Positions 7,464 through 16,621 are shown, counted from the stretch's first letter. The stretch: 64,000 bases of DNA from Centipeda felix (GCF_900186465.1 NZ_LT891957.1:60328-124327), one strand, 5' to 3'. Notes: generated from the sequence alone by a model not told the origin. Translations and numbers: made by a program.

Positions 7464-8261
7464 ATGAGCAAACAAAACAACAGATACACCGTCATCACAG
7501 GAGCAAGCTCCGGCATCGGAGCGGCGACAGCAAAAGCATTCGCTGAGCGCGGACACAACCTCATCCTTATTGCACGGCGCACAGAGCGACTAAATGCCCT
7601 AAAGGAAGAGATTCTTGCCGCACATCCGGCACTGGACATCGTTATCAAAACTGCCGATCTCTCTTCTGTCGAGAACGTCACACAAGTCTATGATACAATA
7701 AAAGCCTTACCTATTGGGACATGGATCAACAATGCGGGCTTTGGAAGCTATGGCGCAGTCGACACATCCGACCTTGACAAAATCAGACAAATGCTTCATC
7801 TAAACATCGAGGCACTGACCGTCTTTTCCACACTCTTCGTACGAGACTTCGCTGAGATAGAAGATACGCAGCTGATCAACATTTCCTCCGTCGGCGGCTA
7901 CACCATTGTCCCAACTGCTGTCACCTACTGCGCGACAAAATTCTATGTCAGTGCATTCACCGAGGGACTCGCACATGAACTCATAGCACGCGGCGCGAAG
8001 CTCCGTGCAAAGCTCCTTGCCCCCGCTGCAACGCAGACCGAGTTCGGCGCAGTCGCGAACAACAACGCCGCCTATGACTATGACAAGGCGTTCGGCACCT
8101 ATCACACAAGCAACCAAATGGCAGAGTTCCTTCTCGCCCTATACGATAGCGACCAGACAATCGGTATCGTTGATCGCGAGACCTTCGCATTTCGTTTGTG
8201 CCTGCCACAGTTTCCCTATGCGGGAGGTTCTGCACATAATCAAAATGAAGTCGATGAGTAA
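7464..8261 (+). CDS. Short-chain dehydrogenase/reductase
   Basis: A 265-residue SDR. It has the nucleotide-binding TGASSGIG at residues ~12-19, an arginine pair after beta-2 (ARRTER) suggesting NADP(H) preference, NNAG at ~90, the catalytic serine in ISSVGG and the YxxxK pair in TYCATK. It resembles the YqjQ/DltE-like group of cytoplasmic reductases; the substrate is not evident. AGGAGG lies at normal spacing. It is under the divergent MerR operator. Confidence 0.9.
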   Translation: MSKQNNRYTVITGASSGIGAATAKAFAERGHNLILIARRTERLNALKEEILAAHPALDIVIKTADLSSVENVTQVYDTIKALPIGTWINNAGFGSYGAVDTSDLDKIRQMLHLNIEALTVFSTLFVRDFAEIEDTQLINISSVGGYTIVPTAVTYCATKFYVSAFTEGLAHELIARGAKLRAKLLAPAATQTEFGAVANNNAAYDYDKAFGTYHTSNQMAEFLLALYDSDQTIGIVDRETFAFRLCLPQFPYAGGSAHNQNEVDE

Positions 8262-9200
8262 TTAAGCCATCTCCTTATAATGCATCGTCAACGTACGTAG
8301 CCGTGTACGGATCACCTCTCTGAGTGCCATAGACTTGACCGTTTGAACTTCATCTCCATAGTGGATAAAGTAATCCGCGATAAACTCCTCCTCGCCCACA
8401 TTGTAAAATCCATGGATATAGTACCGCCCATTCTCCTCCACAAGTCGCATGGACGGATAGTGTTCTTTATAAAAAAAATCTCGTCCTTTTGCTGTAATTT
8501 CGACAACAAAGGAGAGAGCATCTGCACGGCGATAAAGTTCCTCTGAGGGGCGTGCAAAGGACGAGAGAGGCATCCCCGCCACATCCATACACTCCTCCAC
8601 CGCAGTGATGCGGTCACACCGAAAGACACGCGCCTGCCCCATCTCGAAATCGTGTGCCGTCCCATACCACTGCCCATACGCTGCGCGAATCTCGAAGAAC
8701 TGCACTGTATAGCGGCGCAGTTCTTTCTTTTGATAATAAATCACGCAGGGCTGCTCCTTTACAGCAAACTGTAAAATATCCCGCAAACATGCACTCTCAT
8801 TCGCGTGCTTCGTTACATCAAGGCGTAAAATATCCGCGATACGATGCAGGGATGTCCTGTGGAGAGGGGCGCACTCCTCAAATTTCTCCCGCAGACGCAC
8901 CACATCCAGATGAAACGGTGTGGTCTGATATGAGTCGAGCGTACGCATGGCAACGTAGAGCGCATACATTTCATCTACTGTAAAAAGGATCGGCGTAAGT
9001 AGATGATTCGGTAGAATCCCATATGACCCACCGCGTCCTACGCGTGTGAAAATTGGCAGTCCCAACTCCTCAAGTGCACGCACATCGCGCAGAGCGGAGC
9101 TGCGCGAAATACTGTATCGCTCCATCAGATCACGCAGTCGAAAAGAGTTCTTTCCCGAAAGATAACGTATCATATCGTTCAGACGCTCGGATTTATTCAT
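8262..9200 (-). CDS. WYL-domain transcriptional regulator (HTH_11 type)
   Basis: A 312-residue regulator with an N-terminal DeoR/HTH_11-like winged helix (RLNDMIRYLSGKNSFRLRDLMERYSISRSSALRDVRALEELG) and a WYL-type ligand domain (PCVIYYQKKELRRYTVQFFEIRAAYGQWYGTAHD), as in YafY-like proteins. The start at 9200 has GGAGG six bases upstream; the ATG at 9206 lies too close to it. It is divergent from the pyridoxamine-oxidase-like gene at 9283, its likely target. Confidence 0.9.
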   Translation of the reverse strand: MNKSERLNDMIRYLSGKNSFRLRDLMERYSISRSSALRDVRALEELGLPIFTRVGRGGSYGILPNHLLTPILFTVDEMYALYVAMRTLDSYQTTPFHLDVVRLREKFEECAPLHRTSLHRIADILRLDVTKHANESACLRDILQFAVKEQPCVIYYQKKELRRYTVQFFEIRAAYGQWYGTAHDFEMGQARVFRCDRITAVEECMDVAGMPLSSFARPSEELYRRADALSFVVEITAKGRDFFYKEHYPSMRLVEENGRYYIHGFYNVGEEEFIADYFIHYGDEVQTVKSMALREVIRTRLRTLTMHYKEMA

Positions 9201-9214
9201 ATACATCCTCCATA

Positions 9215-9237
9215 AAGGTGCCGCAAATTGACACCTT
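9215..9237. promoter_or_regulatory. Candidate operator AAGGTG-N11-CACCTT
   Basis: Inverted repeat AAGGTG / CACCTT separated by 11 bases, placed between the divergent WYL regulator and the gene at 9283. It overlaps a TTGACA (9228-9233). Position and symmetry suit the regulator's binding site; this is inferred. Confidence 0.5.
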
Positions 9238-9282
9238 TTTATACTATACTACAACTATTACACAAAGAAAAGGAGTATGAAT

Positions 9283-9702
9283 ATGAACCTGAGTAACGAA
9301 TTTCTGCGCCTGATGGCAGCACATCAAGACCTCGCACTTGCAACATCGGTGGACAATACACCCCATGTGCGCATTGTTAATTTTGTCTATGCAGAGGAGA
9401 AAAAGCTCGTCTACTTCGCAACCTTTCCAGACAATGCAAAGGTTGGTGAAATCGACGCAAACCATACAGTTTCGTTCACCACGATCCCTCATGACGGGGG
9501 AACGGCACACGTCCGTGCCGTTGGCACTGCCGCGAAGAGCAAGCGCAGTATCTTCGACCTCGCCGATACCTTCACAGCAAAGATTCCGGGCTACGACGAA
9601 ACAATTGCTGCGGTCGGTGACGCACTCATTGTCTACGAGATCACATTTCCCACTGCGACAGTGACCGTCGATATGGAACACAGTGGAACGGTGACGATTT
9701 GA
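9283..9702 (+). CDS. Pyridoxamine 5'-phosphate oxidase-like flavoprotein
   Basis: A 139-residue split-beta-barrel protein. LSNEFLRLMAAHQDLALATSVDNTPHVRIVNFVY and the AEEKKLVYFATFPDNAKVGEIDAN segment match the PNPOx-like/general-stress FMN-binding family. The substrate is unknown; members reduce or bind flavins, F420 or haem. The start at 9283 has GGAG seven bases upstream; the ATG at 9277 is too close. It is paired with the divergent WYL regulator and followed by a terminator at 9745. Confidence 0.85.
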   Translation: MNLSNEFLRLMAAHQDLALATSVDNTPHVRIVNFVYAEEKKLVYFATFPDNAKVGEIDANHTVSFTTIPHDGGTAHVRAVGTAAKSKRSIFDLADTFTAKIPGYDETIAAVGDALIVYEITFPTATVTVDMEHSGTVTI

Positions 9703-9744
9703 GTCTTGCTGCCCCATACTGATGATTGAAGGGCATCTTTCTTA

Positions 9745-9770
9745 GGGCGACTGAAAGGTCGTCCTTTTTG
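9745..9770 (+). terminator. Rho-independent terminator
   Basis: Stem GGGCGAC / GTCGTCC (one G-U pair) with a six-base loop followed by TTTTT. It ends the gene at 9283-9702 and marks the last clearly chromosomal feature before the prophage. Confidence 0.8.
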
Positions 9771-9866
9771 CTGCGTCTGTTGCGAGGCTGATTCTGGTAA
9801 ATAGAATCTTCTGCGTGATGGAATCTTTTGCGTGAAAGGTGATCTCTTGAATTTATATCTTCATCC

Positions 9867-11432
9867 CTAAACTGCAGTCTCAATCCCGCCCTTGAAAACA
9901 ACGACTGCCGCTCCGCCCTCCTTAACCACAATGTGATCGAGCAGTCCGCACCATAGCTCCTCATCGAACTCAACCTGCTCCCCACTAATACCACATACCG
10001 CTTGAATCATGCCCTCCAAGATGTTCCTCTTGCTCTCCCTCTCGGCAATTTGGTCATCCAACCTCTCCAAATACGCCTGCTTTTCCATGTAGCGTGCGCG
10101 AATCTCATTTTCCTGTTTCAGATACACTGTCTGATCCTGTGCCACCCGTGCATTCTCTCGAATCAGTGTTTCAAGGCGTTCTGCCAAAACAGCGAGTTCC
10201 TGCTCTACCCTACCACGCTCCTCTATCATCTCCTCTGTCTGCCAAACGCTGTCGATCAGGGCTTGAAGTTCCGCAATCACGTTCTCTTTGACTTCCACCA
10301 AGGAATTCAGTGCCTTGACGAAAATTCGTTTGATTTCCTCCTCCGTCAGATGCCTCGTACTGCATGGCTTCCCTTTGTGGGCATATTTCTTGTTGCAGCG
10401 ATAGATCACCCTGCGGTACTTGTCCGTGGAGTGCCAGACCTTCGCACCGTAGTACCCGCCGCAGCTGCCGCATTTGATTTTATTCGCGAAGATGCTCACG
10501 CCGCTATGTTTGCCGTTCTGCTCTCTACGCTTTATCTCCGACTGGACGAAATCAAACAAGTCCGGCGGAATAATCGCCTCGTGATGTTCCTCCACATAGT
10601 ACTGCGGAATCTCACCCGTATTCTTCCGTCGCGTCTTATCGAGGAAGTCCGCCGTATACTCTTTCTGGATCAGCGCATCGCCACGGTACTTCTCGTTGGT
10701 GAGGATGGAGCGCACTGTGGAAATGTACCACTTGTCCTTTCCCGATGGGGATTTGAGGCCGCGCTTCTCCAGTTCCTTGGTAATGGCGTAGAAGGAGCGT
10801 CCACCGACGAATAGCTTGTAGATGAGCTTCACCACTTGCGCCTGTTCCTCGTTGATTTTGAAATCCTTGTCATAGCCGAGAAAGGCACTGTAGCCCACAC
10901 TGGTCTTGCCCTCGGCGAACTGCTTGCGCTTGCCCCATGTGGTGTTTTCCGAGATGCTGCGGCTCTCCTCCTGCGCTAGGCTCGACATAATCGTGATAAG
11001 GAGTTCTCCACGCGAATCAAATGTCCATATGTTCTCTTTTTCAAAGTAAATCTCTACACCGTTTTCCTTGAGTTTGCGGACATTCTGCAGAGAATCCACG
11101 GTATTCCGCGCAAAGCGGCTGACGGACTTGGTGATGATGAGGTCAATCTTGCCGGCAAGGGCATCCTCGATCATCTGGTTGAAGCCGTCACGCTTCTTTG
11201 TGTTGGTTCCACTTATCCCCTCATCCGAATACATGCCGACGAAATCCCAGTCTGCACGGCTCTCGATGTAGTTCTTGTAGTGTGCCATCTGCATTTCATA
11301 ACTGGAAGCCTGTTCTTCATGGTCGGTCGAAACTCTGGCATACCCTGCTGTTCTGCGCCGCCTTGGTTCTGCCGTAACCTCCGACCGAAAGATTTTAGGA
11401 CTTGCAGGGATTACCCGCACTGTCTTTGCCAT
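9867..11432 (-). CDS. Large serine recombinase (integrase 1)
   Basis: A 521-residue recombinase. The resolvase/invertase domain holds the catalytic serine at ~35 in GYARVSTD; SVSRFARNTVD and LAQEESRSISENT are the expected arginine-containing motifs. Then follow a Recombinase domain (YSAFLGYDKDFKINEEQAQVVKLIYKLFVGG), a zinc ribbon (CGSCGGYYG... YRCNKKYAHKGKPC) and a coiled-coil C-terminus around residues 390-480 used for synapsis and direction control. It overlaps the upstream recombinase gene by 22 bases. It is the closest gene to the left prophage end, the expected place for an integrase. Confidence 0.95.
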   Translation of the reverse strand: MAKTVRVIPASPKIFRSEVTAEPRRRRTAGYARVSTDHEEQASSYEMQMAHYKNYIESRADWDFVGMYSDEGISGTNTKKRDGFNQMIEDALAGKIDLIITKSVSRFARNTVDSLQNVRKLKENGVEIYFEKENIWTFDSRGELLITIMSSLAQEESRSISENTTWGKRKQFAEGKTSVGYSAFLGYDKDFKINEEQAQVVKLIYKLFVGGRSFYAITKELEKRGLKSPSGKDKWYISTVRSILTNEKYRGDALIQKEYTADFLDKTRRKNTGEIPQYYVEEHHEAIIPPDLFDFVQSEIKRREQNGKHSGVSIFANKIKCGSCGGYYGAKVWHSTDKYRRVIYRCNKKYAHKGKPCSTRHLTEEEIKRIFVKALNSLVEVKENVIAELQALIDSVWQTEEMIEERGRVEQELAVLAERLETLIRENARVAQDQTVYLKQENEIRARYMEKQAYLERLDDQIAERESKRNILEGMIQAVCGISGEQVEFDEELWCGLLDHIVVKEGGAAVVVFKGGIETAV

Positions 11433-12910
11433 CGGTACGCGCCTCCTTCTTTGAGTTGAAATATGACCTCATCATCGGATATGACAATCCGCTCGACGTT
11501 CTGCACAATCTTGCCCTCGTAGCCATCGCCGAGCAAGGATTCTGCCGCTTCCTTTAGTTTGGATTCTGGCAATCTCCTCAGTTGGCATTTCGTGCGTGGC
11601 TGACTGCAAGACCATACTTTTGCTCCCTTCGTCCATGTATCGCGCTCACACTTGCTGCCGCAGGAAGCGCAGTACACTTTATTCGTGAATGGATTGCTGC
11701 CACGCTGCCCGTTGTAGATGCGAGCAGTCTTTTTTATGTGACCGTTGATTAGGTGAAATTCCACACAGTCATTGTGAATGACGATCTTAGAGACTTTGCG
11801 CCTGAGTTCAGCGGTATCGAAATCATCCTTCTCCATGACGGTTCTAACCGCAGCCACAAGCTCCTCTTCCTTGATCGGACGGCTATCGCAAGCAGTGCTA
11901 CCTTTCCGCTCTCTTGTGTTGCAGCCCCATCGTCTGTACTTCCCGGCGGTTCTTCTGCTGAAGCCGCCTCCGCAGCATCCGCATTTTACTATTCCCGAGA
12001 ATGGCATCCGTACAGGATTCCGATTCACAGCCCGTTCGGCTCTCCGTTTCCGTATCTCCTGCGCCTTATCGAAGTCTGTCTTTGACACCAGAGGCTCGAA
12101 CGTCCCCTCCACCAGATACATGGGAAGTTCCCCTTTATTCCGCTTGCGGATATGACCTTCTGTGATGTAGTTCTTCTGCAACGCCATCGTGCCCGTGTAG
12201 GAGCAATTTGAGAGGATGTCCTTTACCGTGGTCTGCTCGATGGGTCTCCCCTGCCGTCCCATAATTCCATGCTCTGCGAGACTATTTGCGATGGCATAGG
12301 CAGATTCCCCGGCAAGGTATCTTCGGTAAATCTCCTTGACGACCTTGCCCTCGGCAGGAACAATGCGAAACATCTCTCCGTCCCATGTGTAGCCGTACGG
12401 TGCTTTATGTCCGTTCGGAATCCCCTCTGCGAACCGTCGCCGCACGCCCCACCGAATGTTGTCACCAATGCTTCTGCTCTCTTCCTGCGCAAAAGATGCG
12501 AGCAGCGTCAAGAGGAGTTCTCCGTCCTCGGATGTGGAATCAATGTTCTCGCGCTCAAAGCGGACGGCAATCCCCTTCTCTTTCAGTCGTCGAACGGTAT
12601 GAAGGCAATCCACGGTATCTCTGGCAAAACGGCTGATGCTTTTGACGAGCACCAAATCAATCTTCCCGGCGTTGCAGTCGGCGATCAGTCGCTTGAACTC
12701 ATCTCGGTGTGTAGTGCTTGTCCCTGTGATTCCTTCGTCTGCGTACACGCCGGCATATTCCCACGCAGGATTGTTTTGGATGAGAGCACTGTAGTAACTG
12801 ACCTGCGCCGCAAGGGAGTGGTGAAGCGTATCCACAGAAACGCGCGCATAAGCAGCCACACGCAGCTTTTTCTGCAATACAGTGCTTGGTTGAACCCGTC
12901 GTATCTTCAT
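11411..12910 (-). CDS. Large serine recombinase (integrase 2) with two zinc ribbons
   Basis: A 499-residue recombinase with catalytic serine ~25 in AYARVSVD, SISRFARDTVD, LASFAQEESRSIGDN, a Recombinase domain, and not one but two zinc-ribbon-like Cys clusters: CGCCGGGFSRR... CNTRERKGSTAC and CASCGSKCER... CSQPRTKC. It lacks the long coiled coil of integrase 1. GGAGG upstream of 12910 decides the start. The two recombinases are translated from one transcript and overlap. They may act together, or one may serve excision or a different site. Confidence 0.93.
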   Translation of the reverse strand: MKIRRVQPSTVLQKKLRVAAYARVSVDTLHHSLAAQVSYYSALIQNNPAWEYAGVYADEGITGTSTTHRDEFKRLIADCNAGKIDLVLVKSISRFARDTVDCLHTVRRLKEKGIAVRFERENIDSTSEDGELLLTLLASFAQEESRSIGDNIRWGVRRRFAEGIPNGHKAPYGYTWDGEMFRIVPAEGKVVKEIYRRYLAGESAYAIANSLAEHGIMGRQGRPIEQTTVKDILSNCSYTGTMALQKNYITEGHIRKRNKGELPMYLVEGTFEPLVSKTDFDKAQEIRKRRAERAVNRNPVRMPFSGIVKCGCCGGGFSRRTAGKYRRWGCNTRERKGSTACDSRPIKEEELVAAVRTVMEKDDFDTAELRRKVSKIVIHNDCVEFHLINGHIKKTARIYNGQRGSNPFTNKVYCASCGSKCERDTWTKGAKVWSCSQPRTKCQLRRLPESKLKEAAESLLGDGYEGKIVQNVERIVISDDEVIFQLKEGGAYRWQRQCG

Positions 12911-12944
12911 GCTAGTCCCTCCTTTCCACTCCCATATTCCCGTA

Positions 12945-13130
12945 CTATCCGCACGATAGCAAGTCAATATCTGAAAATAGAAGCCCGATGACGGGACGAT
13001 ATTTCTCGCGCATTTTCGCTTCAAACGCAAGATACTCGTCCTCTGACAAAAGCCCGCTCTGCAGCATTTTCCATGAAGCACGCATCACCATCTGATACGT
13101 CATTTCCCGAAGTCCTTCTTCCTTGCTCAT
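12945..13130 (-). CDS. Small SHOCT-like protein preceding the recombinases
   Basis: A 61-residue protein. The C-terminal half, LLSEDEYLAFEAKMREKYRP, has the LxxeEf..kK pattern of SHOCT-like oligomerisation motifs. Such small genes often precede serine recombinases in Firmicutes prophages, and a role as recombination directionality factor or accessory factor is conceivable but unproven. GGGAG eight bases before 13130 sets the start. It lies directly downstream of copy A of the GGTGACC-N15-GTCC motif. Confidence 0.65.
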   Translation of the reverse strand: MSKEEGLREMTYQMVMRASWKMLQSGLLSEDEYLAFEAKMREKYRPVIGLLFSDIDLLSCG

Positions 13131-13153
13131 TTCAACATCTCCCTTCATGGAAC

Positions 13154-13182
13154 AGCGGACAAAAACGGCTCTTGTGGTCACC
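13154..13182 (-). promoter_or_regulatory. Bipartite leader motif GGTGACC-N15-GTCCGCT (copy A)
   Basis: GGTGACC at 13182-13176 and GTCCGCT at 13160-13154 on the minus strand, separated by 15 bases. It ends 23 bases before the start of the small gene at 13130. Three more copies with the same spacing exist at 40991, 45081 and 46014. Confidence 0.6.
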
Positions 13183-13238
13183 TTTTGGGGCATAAAAATA
13201 ACCCGACGATAAGCCGCCGGGCATTGAGGTTAAAGCAG

Positions 13239-13631
13239 TTATTTATCTCTGAGGCTGTGCATCATATCCTGCAATTTCTGTGGGACGGGAAGCCCCATCC
13301 GCGCTGCGTTCTCGATGATGGAGATTCCTTCATTCGAGATGTAGAAGAAGATCACGGCAGAGCGCAGGACGCATCCGCTGCCGATAATGTGGGTATCGAG
13401 GACATTCGCCACACCCACAAGAGTAAAGATGCAGACCTTCTTGCAGATCCCCTTAAAGCCGATGGCGCTCGACAGTTTCTTTTCCACAATCGCACGGAGA
13501 ACTCCCGTGATGTAGTCCGTCGCAACAAATGCGACGAGGGCATAGAGCAGATCGTCAAAGCTGCCGAGGAACTCCCCGACCACGATGCCAATGCCCGCCG
13601 CATACAGACGTATGGTTAAAATCTGATCCAT
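13239..13631 (-). CDS. Phage holin
   Basis: A 130-residue holin of the toxin-secretion/phage-lysis (phage_holin_4) type. It has hydrophobic segments near the N-terminus (LYAAGIGIVVGEFLG), in the middle (LLYALVAFVATDYITGVL, with the family's DYITG signature) and later (VCIFTLVGVANVLD). It permits endolysin access to the wall. The ATG at 13631 follows two bases after the stop of the upstream gene; a GTG at 13640 is possible. The likely lysin is encoded far away at 31235. Confidence 0.88.
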   Translation of the reverse strand: MDQILTIRLYAAGIGIVVGEFLGSFDDLLYALVAFVATDYITGVLRAIVEKKLSSAIGFKGICKKVCIFTLVGVANVLDTHIIGSGCVLRSAVIFFYISNEGISIIENAARMGLPVPQKLQDMMHSLRDK

Positions 13632-13632
13632 A

Positions 13633-14712
13633 TCAGACACCCCCTGCTTTCTTCCATTTATTGAGATTGCTCATCCTGCGCAGACGGTAGTTATAGCATC
13701 CGCGCAGAAGCTCTGTAAGCTGACCGTCTTTCCATAAATATAAGGGCGAGCCTGTGCTGACAAGATATTTCCCCTGTCCCAGTGGGCAGAGGCTTGTACG
13801 GGCAGTCGGATTCGTTTCCAGTTCCATGAGCAGCTCATCCTTTGCACTGTAAATCTTTGAAATGTACTTTTTCCCAAGGGTAAGATAATCAAGATTTGCA
13901 GGAAAGCGCATATACATTCCGTCATGGATTGGATAGCGGATGCTGTAATCCGGTGCGCTCCATCTGCTTTCCGAAGTATGGGATTCCCCTGTAACAGTGT
14001 CTCTTGACGTTGTTTTGGTTTTCTCCATCCAAGGTTCCATGTTCTGACCGTCGAAGAACACATAACGGTCTGTGCTGACACGGCTTCCGTCTCCCCCATG
14101 CTCTGATATAGAGTGCCATATCATCACTTTGAAGTTCCCAGCTTTATCCACCCGTCCGCCTACGGTTTGGCAGCTATAGAGGTCAGTGGGACCAGATACG
14201 GCGGGAGCACCAAACATCGGCACAAGATCGTATGCGGCGATGATCTCTCCGTTGCGTTTGACAGAAAGAACACTGTCACGCTGATCTGCCCCGATGAGCG
14301 GGAACACGAGAACATTCACTGCTTCGAGGGTATAGAGATTCCCTTGCTCATCCATTTCGGCATCAAGCATTCCATAGCCCGAGACATACGCGAAGTAGCG
14401 GCTGCTGTTGACCATCCATATGTCCTCTTGGGAAAAGCCGAGCGGATGAATCTTTCCTTTTGTGTAGTACAAATGGAGCATCTGGTTTTTATGATCCTTC
14501 CACTTTATTTGGAGGAGCGGTATGCCGGAAAGTGCATTCGTTGGAATGTAGCTGCTGCCACCCTCAGCTTCATGCCCGTAGACGCAGCGCCCGTCCGTCC
14601 AGATCCATTCTCCTTCCTGAACGGAGCGGTTCCCAATGCAGGTAAGCCATACGCCATCCGCAAGCACCCGATTCCCGCTCACAGCTTTCACCCTCGCCCT
14701 GTGCATATACAT
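13633..14712 (-). CDS. Phage tail/appendage protein of unknown function
   Basis: A 359-residue, tryptophan- and glycine-rich protein without a recognised domain. Several segments of alternating hydrophobic residues suggest beta structure (WLTCIGNRSVQEGEWIWTDGRCVYGHEAEGG; LYTLEAVNVLVFPLIGADQRDSVLSVKRNG). It is the last tail-region gene before holin, the usual position of tip, baseplate or receptor-binding proteins. The start at 14712 shares bases with the previous stop (TGATG). Confidence 0.65.
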   Translation of the reverse strand: MYMHRARVKAVSGNRVLADGVWLTCIGNRSVQEGEWIWTDGRCVYGHEAEGGSSYIPTNALSGIPLLQIKWKDHKNQMLHLYYTKGKIHPLGFSQEDIWMVNSSRYFAYVSGYGMLDAEMDEQGNLYTLEAVNVLVFPLIGADQRDSVLSVKRNGEIIAAYDLVPMFGAPAVSGPTDLYSCQTVGGRVDKAGNFKVMIWHSISEHGGDGSRVSTDRYVFFDGQNMEPWMEKTKTTSRDTVTGESHTSESRWSAPDYSIRYPIHDGMYMRFPANLDYLTLGKKYISKIYSAKDELLMELETNPTARTSLCPLGQGKYLVSTGSPLYLWKDGQLTELLRGCYNYRLRRMSNLNKWKKAGGV

Positions 14713-14933
14713 CACGCTCCCACGATTACAGCGGTACCACCCTTTGAAATCTGCACCCACACAAGACTGCCGTCACTGGTGTTACAGTCCACTACCGCAC
14801 GGAAAGGATACGACCGCTCCCCGATATGGACGCGCCCGTTACGGATAATTCCCCTTTGTGCCTGTGATTCAGCCACCTTCGAGTTCTTTATCCCTGCCCG
14901 TATCGCCGCTGCAAGCCCCAGAACACCGTTCAT
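14712..14933 (-). CDS. Small tail-module protein
   Basis: A 73-residue protein (NGVLGLAAAIRAG... VHIGERSYPFRAVVDCNTSDGSLVWVQISKGGTAVIVGA) with a beta-rich C-terminus. The start overlaps the previous gene (ATGA at 14933) and its stop overlaps the next start, so it is tightly coupled inside the tail operon. The VWVQISKG..AVIVG end resembles short OB-like domains in tail-tip proteins. No specific function can be given. Confidence 0.65.
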   Translation of the reverse strand: MNGVLGLAAAIRAGIKNSKVAESQAQRGIIRNGRVHIGERSYPFRAVVDCNTSDGSLVWVQISKGGTAVIVGA

Positions 14934-16621
14934 CCGTACCACCTCACCATCTTGATTGTCTGCCGCAAAAGACGCGGCGTGAGTTCCACCGTATTGGACT
15001 GAAGGAAATACTCGTATCCCTCAAAACGGATGCGCTCGGTGAAATCGACAATGTGGTCAATATCCGGAACGCCGCTACGAATCCGTGCGCGAATCTCCAC
15101 CGTGACCGTCTCCTGCGTCTTGCGATTGAGCCATTCGATCTCTCGTGTCAAGACACGCAGATAATCTGCGCCCACAACGGGAAACTCAGTGTCAATGAGC
15201 GAGGAGTACGGAAGCTCATCGTCACTGGCGTAATGAGCACCAAGGCTGAGATTCGACTGCTCGACGGTGAACTGACTTGCCTTGCCGCCGGGCTTCCCCT
15301 GCGACAAGTTGCTCCCCTCCAATGCGCCATCGACATAAACCGTGGTTGCATACCAGCCATAGCCGAGCGGCGCGTGGTAGGTAATGCGCTCCGTTCCCTT
15401 CTCGTTGCTCCAATCCTCCCAGTCATATTCCGTGTGCTTCTTTCCATCATTGACGGATTCTGTTGTACGCTCCCATTCCTTAAAGAGATACACGTCGCGC
15501 CCCGTGGAGGCGTATGCGTAATCCGTGCGGCTTGTCGAACCGTCCACGTTGTGCGTGCGCTTTTCGGCGAGATATTCCCCATCATAGGAATAGGTGCTGT
15601 AGCCGTTCTCATTCGTCTCGCGCATGAGAAAGCCGTTGGAGTAGGTTCGGCTGATCTCTTTGAAGGAAATCGTGCCGGTGAAAGGAACAGGCACGCTGTC
15701 CTCCTCGTTGTGCGCTCCGCTAGAATCGTTGTGAGAGCTGTGCCAGATAGAGCGCACGAGTTTCCGCTCGATGGTCGGCTGCGCGTGCGGCCAGTTCGTA
15801 ATATCCACCACGGATTCCTCCATGCCACGCTGAATGATATGGAGCGTGTCGCCCCGTATGAACACATTGATCTGACACTGCGGCAGTTTTGCCGTCCATC
15901 CGAAGAGTGCGGAGATAAAGTCATGATACGTCATTCCACTCCCCTCGAAGTTCTGCGACGGTGTGAAATCATCGGTCAGACGATGAAGCCGAAGCCCGAG
16001 TGCCGATGCAATTTCCGCCGCATAGCGCGAGACCTTCGCCCGCTCGACGTAGATATGGATGGGCGTGTAGAGGAGTGTGTCTTTACTGTACGTTCCCTTG
16101 ACAGACTGCACGATTCCGCGCTGACTCGTTTCCTCCACGAGAAAGCGAAAGGCATAGTCCATCACCCGCCCCTCTACAGTCGCGCCAATGGAGAGAGGAT
16201 TCACCGTTTCGAGTTGAATGTTATCCGAGAGACTGAGTTCGCCGAGCGTCACGGAGAAGGCGCGAATGCCGCGCTCTCTGAACTCTGCATAGGTCAGTGT
16301 ATGAGGAATCTCTATCCTCGTATCTGCAAGAATCCGCGACTGTTTGACAAGAGTTCGCTTCGTATCTACGAGAACCGTACCACAGCGACCAATGCGCCGC
16401 TCTGTGTCGCTCGTTACCGTAATTTTCTTGACGATCCGAATATCGCGCAGGGTATCTGCATGAACAGAACAGGATGACGTGACTTCACATGACGTATCTC
16501 CGCTGACCTGCACGGGCTGACGAAATACGGGAATCACCGTGGCATATATAACAGACTTGATGTGAATGCGCCCGAACGGCAGCCACGCAATACAAATGCC
16601 AGGTTTCAGCTTGATGCTCAT
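14930..16621 (-). CDS. Phage tail protein (tip/baseplate-hub-like)
   Basis: A 563-residue protein. The middle part (VDTKRTLVKQSRILADTRIEIPHTLTYAEFRERGI... FTPSQNFEGSGMTYHDFISALFGWTAKL) fits a hub-like fold binding the tail tube. Residues ~300-420 are beta-rich with repeated Tyr/Gly/Asn (NGYSTYSYDGEYLAEKRTHNVDGSTSRTDYAY), similar to YD-type repeats. The C-terminus again looks like a tail-tube attachment domain. It starts with an ATGA overlap of the previous gene. The role is assigned mainly by position and size. Confidence 0.65.
   Translation of the reverse strand: MSIKLKPGICIAWLPFGRIHIKSVIYATVIPVFRQPVQVSGDTSCEVTSSCSVHADTLRDIRIVKKITVTSDTERRIGRCGTVLVDTKRTLVKQSRILADTRIEIPHTLTYAEFRERGIRAFSVTLGELSLSDNIQLETVNPLSIGATVEGRVMDYAFRFLVEETSQRGIVQSVKGTYSKDTLLYTPIHIYVERAKVSRYAAEIASALGLRLHRLTDDFTPSQNFEGSGMTYHDFISALFGWTAKLPQCQINVFIRGDTLHIIQRGMEESVVDITNWPHAQPTIERKLVRSIWHSSHNDSSGAHNEEDSVPVPFTGTISFKEISRTYSNGFLMRETNENGYSTYSYDGEYLAEKRTHNVDGSTSRTDYAYASTGRDVYLFKEWERTTESVNDGKKHTEYDWEDWSNEKGTERITYHAPLGYGWYATTVYVDGALEGSNLSQGKPGGKASQFTVEQSNLSLGAHYASDDELPYSSLIDTEFPVVGADYLRVLTREIEWLNRKTQETVTVEIRARIRSGVPDIDHIVDFTERIRFEGYEYFLQSNTVELTPRLLRQTIKMVRWYG

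Noticed and set aside
9805-9836. CRISPR or iteron array
   Set aside because: Only two imperfect units of 15 bases with a 2-base gap; no array here or elsewhere.
14858-16477. Long open frame on the plus strand (539 codons) opposite the tail gene
   Set aside because: It lies antisense to a well-supported tail operon with coupled starts, has no ribosome site, and its translation is Arg/Cys-rich without domains; a shadow of codon bias.
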